From the NCBI RefSeq assembly GCF_029762515.1, contig NZ_JARVGN010000100.1, forward strand, positions 1 through 6,164: a stretch of 6,164 bases of DNA, in the 5' to 3' direction. Every line of letters starts with the position of its first letter. Position 1 is the first letter of the stretch. The position numbers and the translations under genes are program-made. The DNA is from Methanocalculus sp. GTDB lineage: Archaea; Halobacteriota; Methanomicrobia; Methanomicrobiales; Methanocorpusculaceae. This document shows positions 4,713 through 6,164 of the stretch, in pieces. Under the pieces are notes generated by a model that saw only the letters and a program-made list of their open reading frames with translations, ran no database searches and had not been told where the DNA came from.

Positions 4713-5817
4713 GGAAGATCTCCTCCATTATCTTCTCGGCAAGTCTCCGTTTATACTTCATATATTCTGTCTTCTGGATATTCAGATTCTTAAGTGTCAT
4801 GTCGCGGAACATACAGGGAGTTGAGGTTTTACAGCACCAGGCAAGGCTCCCAAAACAGGTGTGTGCCCCCTCCTGAAGAGGCGTATTCAAAACAGATTGT
4901 TGTTTTAAGTGGACATACGATTCCCGTCCCATGTCGATTCCTTTCAGAACCGGGAGCAGGGGGCACTCCTTCACCGGCATACAGCAGAATGCAAGAGCCC
5001 TGAGATCACCTCCCCGGCAGAGCTGCTTTGGTGCGTTATACCATCCGGTTTCATCGGCATATCGTCGGATCGCAGCATCCAGCCCTTTCAGGGTATGGAG
5101 ATCGGCTTTTCGCGCAACAGAGACGAGATCCGCACCATGGGAGAACTGCTCCATCACCCGGTCATATGAGTGCATTGAGTTATTTGCAATTATCTGTAAG
5201 GGGCAGGAGTTTCTGATCTGGCGGATCTTCTGGTACCCTTCGTCCATCAAGTCAATATGAATGATATCAGCACCGGCTTTCCAGAGTGTTTTTGCCAGTG
5301 CCCGCTCGTCAGTGTGTCCGGTACGAAGCTTCACCGAGACGCAGATATCAAATTTTTTTAAGGCTTTTACAATCGAACAGAGATCATGGTGGTGGGTGAG
5401 CAGATGCTCGCCTGCACCTGCCTTGATCATCGGCAACTGGCGGCAGTGTGCATCTATTTCATAAACTGCGATATCCCCAAGCTCATCAGCGAGTACTTCA
5501 AACGATGCAGCAGATGATCCCCGGAGATTGATGCCGGGCACAATGTCTGATCCCTTCAGCTTCAAGACTTCAGCCCGGATCCCTTCAATAGGATCTGGGA
5601 AGAAGAACTCGGCTCTCCCGGCTTCGGCAAGATCGTGGCTTGCGAGTACCGTCTCTTCATCGATGGAGAAACCCCCAAGGAACGCAGCACCGATATGCCC
5701 ACCTCGCTCAAGTGCATATGCAGCATCCACCATTCCGGCCATGGATGCCAGTGCAATGGGTGTCCTGACGATCTGCTGGTTCATCAGCAGCTCAAACCGT
5801 TCGTATGCCTCCATCAT
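4684..5817 (-). CDS. Methanogenesis marker protein 9 (DUS-like flavin barrel with Cys-rich tail)
   Basis: The 377-residue protein matches methanogenesis marker 9, a family found across methanogens with no established reaction that I know of. Residues 15-255 are a TIM barrel like dihydrouridine synthase or dihydroorotate dehydrogenase: IALASMAGMVD (21-31), YEIDAHCRQLPMIKAGAGEH (119-138), SVKLRTG (161-167), ADIIHIDLMD (183-192), IIANNSM (209-215) and GADLVSVARKA (228-238), the last probably binding the FMN phosphate. Cys125 lies where DUS enzymes have their catalytic Cys and Lys163 matches a substrate-contacting Lys. Residues 267-335 hold eight Cys (267, 278, 279, 285, 321, 328, 329, 335), probably binding an Fe-S cluster or zinc. 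A basic helical tail ends in Cys377. A second ATG follows directly at 5814; no Shine-Dalgarno precedes either, so a leaderless start is likely. It is the first gene of the operon. Confidence 0.9.
   Translation of the reverse strand: MMEAYERFELLMNQQIVRTPIALASMAGMVDAAYALERGGHIGAAFLGGFSIDEETVLASHDLAEAGRAEFFFPDPIEGIRAEVLKLKGSDIVPGINLRGSSAASFEVLADELGDIAVYEIDAHCRQLPMIKAGAGEHLLTHHHDLCSIVKALKKFDICVSVKLRTGHTDERALAKTLWKAGADIIHIDLMDEGYQKIRQIRNSCPLQIIANNSMHSYDRVMEQFSHGADLVSVARKADLHTLKGLDAAIRRYADETGWYNAPKQLCRGGDLRALAFCCMPVKECPLLPVLKGIDMGRESYVHLKQQSVLNTPLQEGAHTCFGSLAWCCKTSTPCMFRDMTLKNLNIQKTEYMKYKRRLAEKIMEEIFHEVPADIPC
4718..4726 (-). promoter_or_regulatory. Shine-Dalgarno of the CitG-like gene, inside the marker 9 gene
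   Basis: The minus strand reads GGAGGAGAT, five bases before ATG 4712 and within the last codons of the methanogenesis marker 9 gene. It decides the start and suggests that ribosomes finishing the upstream gene re-initiate here. Confidence 0.65.
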
Positions 5818-5836
5818 AGATTCACTATAATTAGAA

Positions 5837-5844
5837 ATGATAAG
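5837..5844 (-). promoter_or_regulatory. Possible TATA box for the marker 9 operon
   Basis: The minus strand reads CTTATCAT, 20-27 bases before ATG 5817, in an A/T-rich stretch. The match is weak. CTAATTATA closer to the ATG (around 5826-5834) is an alternative but is too near for a leaderless start. Confidence 0.25.
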
Positions 5845-5889
5845 GGATAGTAGTTTGGATCTCCCTCTCTCAAACCGAATCGATAATAC

Positions 5890-5895
5890 TTTTTA
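5890..5895 (+). promoter_or_regulatory. TATA-like box for cfbA
   Basis: TTTTTA lies 26-31 bases before ATG 5921, and no Shine-Dalgarno precedes that ATG, so a leaderless message is likely. TATAAT at 5898-5903 is a second A/T-rich candidate but lies only 18-23 bases from the ATG. Confidence 0.4.
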
Positions 5896-5920
5896 CCTAT
5901 AATTGTACAACTCTAGTATA

Positions 5921-6164
5921 ATGGCTAAGAAAGGCTTACTACTGGTTGGACATGGGAGCAAACTCCCGCACAACAAGGAACTTGTCGAGAGCACCGCCGC
6001 TCTCATCGCCGCGAAGAATAATGGCTATATCGTCAAGGCAGGGTTTATGAGCATGAATGAACCCTCTGTAGAGGAGTCAATACAGTCGTTCTCACAGGAA
6101 GATATCGATCTTCTCGTTGTTGTTCCGCTCTTCCTCGCAAAGGGTGTTCATATCCTCAAGGATA
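5921..6164 (+). CDS. cfbA: Sirohydrochlorin nickel/cobalt chelatase CfbA (small CbiX), N-terminal part
   Basis: The 81 codons seen run off the right edge; the family's short form is about 120-145 residues, so roughly the last third is missing. LLLVGHGSKLPHNKE (6-20) carries the metal-binding His11, and VVVPLFLAKGVHILKD (66-81) carries the second conserved His at 77; the pair matches the two His of archaeal short CbiX proteins. In methanogens this homodimeric enzyme inserts nickel into sirohydrochlorin as the first step specific to coenzyme F430, and can insert cobalt towards the corrinoid of B12. The middle segment GFMSMNEPSVEESIQSF (41-57) is also typical. It is divergent from the marker 9 operon with 103 bases between starts. 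A cobalt-only role cannot be excluded from sequence. Confidence 0.88.
   Translation, partial: MAKKGLLLVGHGSKLPHNKELVESTAALIAAKNNGYIVKAGFMSMNEPSVEESIQSFSQEDIDLLVVVPLFLAKGVHILKD

Overview
The window reads as chromosome from a methanogenic euryarchaeon, most likely of the order Methanomicrobiales. The order is my inference from gene content and overall protein similarity; I could run no search. Support comes from a methanogenesis marker protein 9 gene, a CfbA-type chelatase (coenzyme F430 pathway), an archaeal type IV pilin, a DUF447 gene, Shine-Dalgarno motifs of the GGAGGTGAT type, and several genes with a TATA-like box about 26-33 bases before an ATG that lacks a Shine-Dalgarno (leaderless style). 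No mobile element, CRISPR array, tRNA or rRNA was seen.

Left part (1-1921): a PurM/HypE-superfamily 'AIR synthase-related' gene runs off the left edge on the minus strand. It is divergent from thiD (HMP/HMP-P kinase, thiamine biosynthesis). The 143 bases between them hold a TATA-like box for the minus gene, a 13-base dyad and an 8-bp hairpin that puts the thiD ribosome binding site in its loop. A single-HTH Lrp/AsnC regulator follows thiD.

Middle (1922-3272): a small three-helix membrane protein sits 23 bases after the regulator. A G-rich GGGATA-like repeat comes next, then a 142-residue protein I do not firmly recognise, with a weak hint of a V4R/Bet3-type C-terminus. An AT-rich stretch with two dyads, a T-rich terminator candidate, a clear TATA box and a 5' leader hairpin leads into a type IV pilin gene whose distal half is visibly richer in A/T than its neighbours.

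Right part (3273-6164): a minus-strand operon is read in the order methanogenesis marker 9, CitG-like (triphosphoribosyl-dephospho-CoA synthase family) protein, DUF447 protein. The first two overlap by 29 bases. The operon is divergent from cfbA, which runs off the right edge. A DUS-like flavin barrel with a Cys-rich tail, a CitG-like enzyme and a flavin-reductase-like split barrel, beside an F430 gene, suggest an uncharacterised step in making or modifying a methanogenic C1 cofactor. That is the best candidate here for an undescribed pathway.
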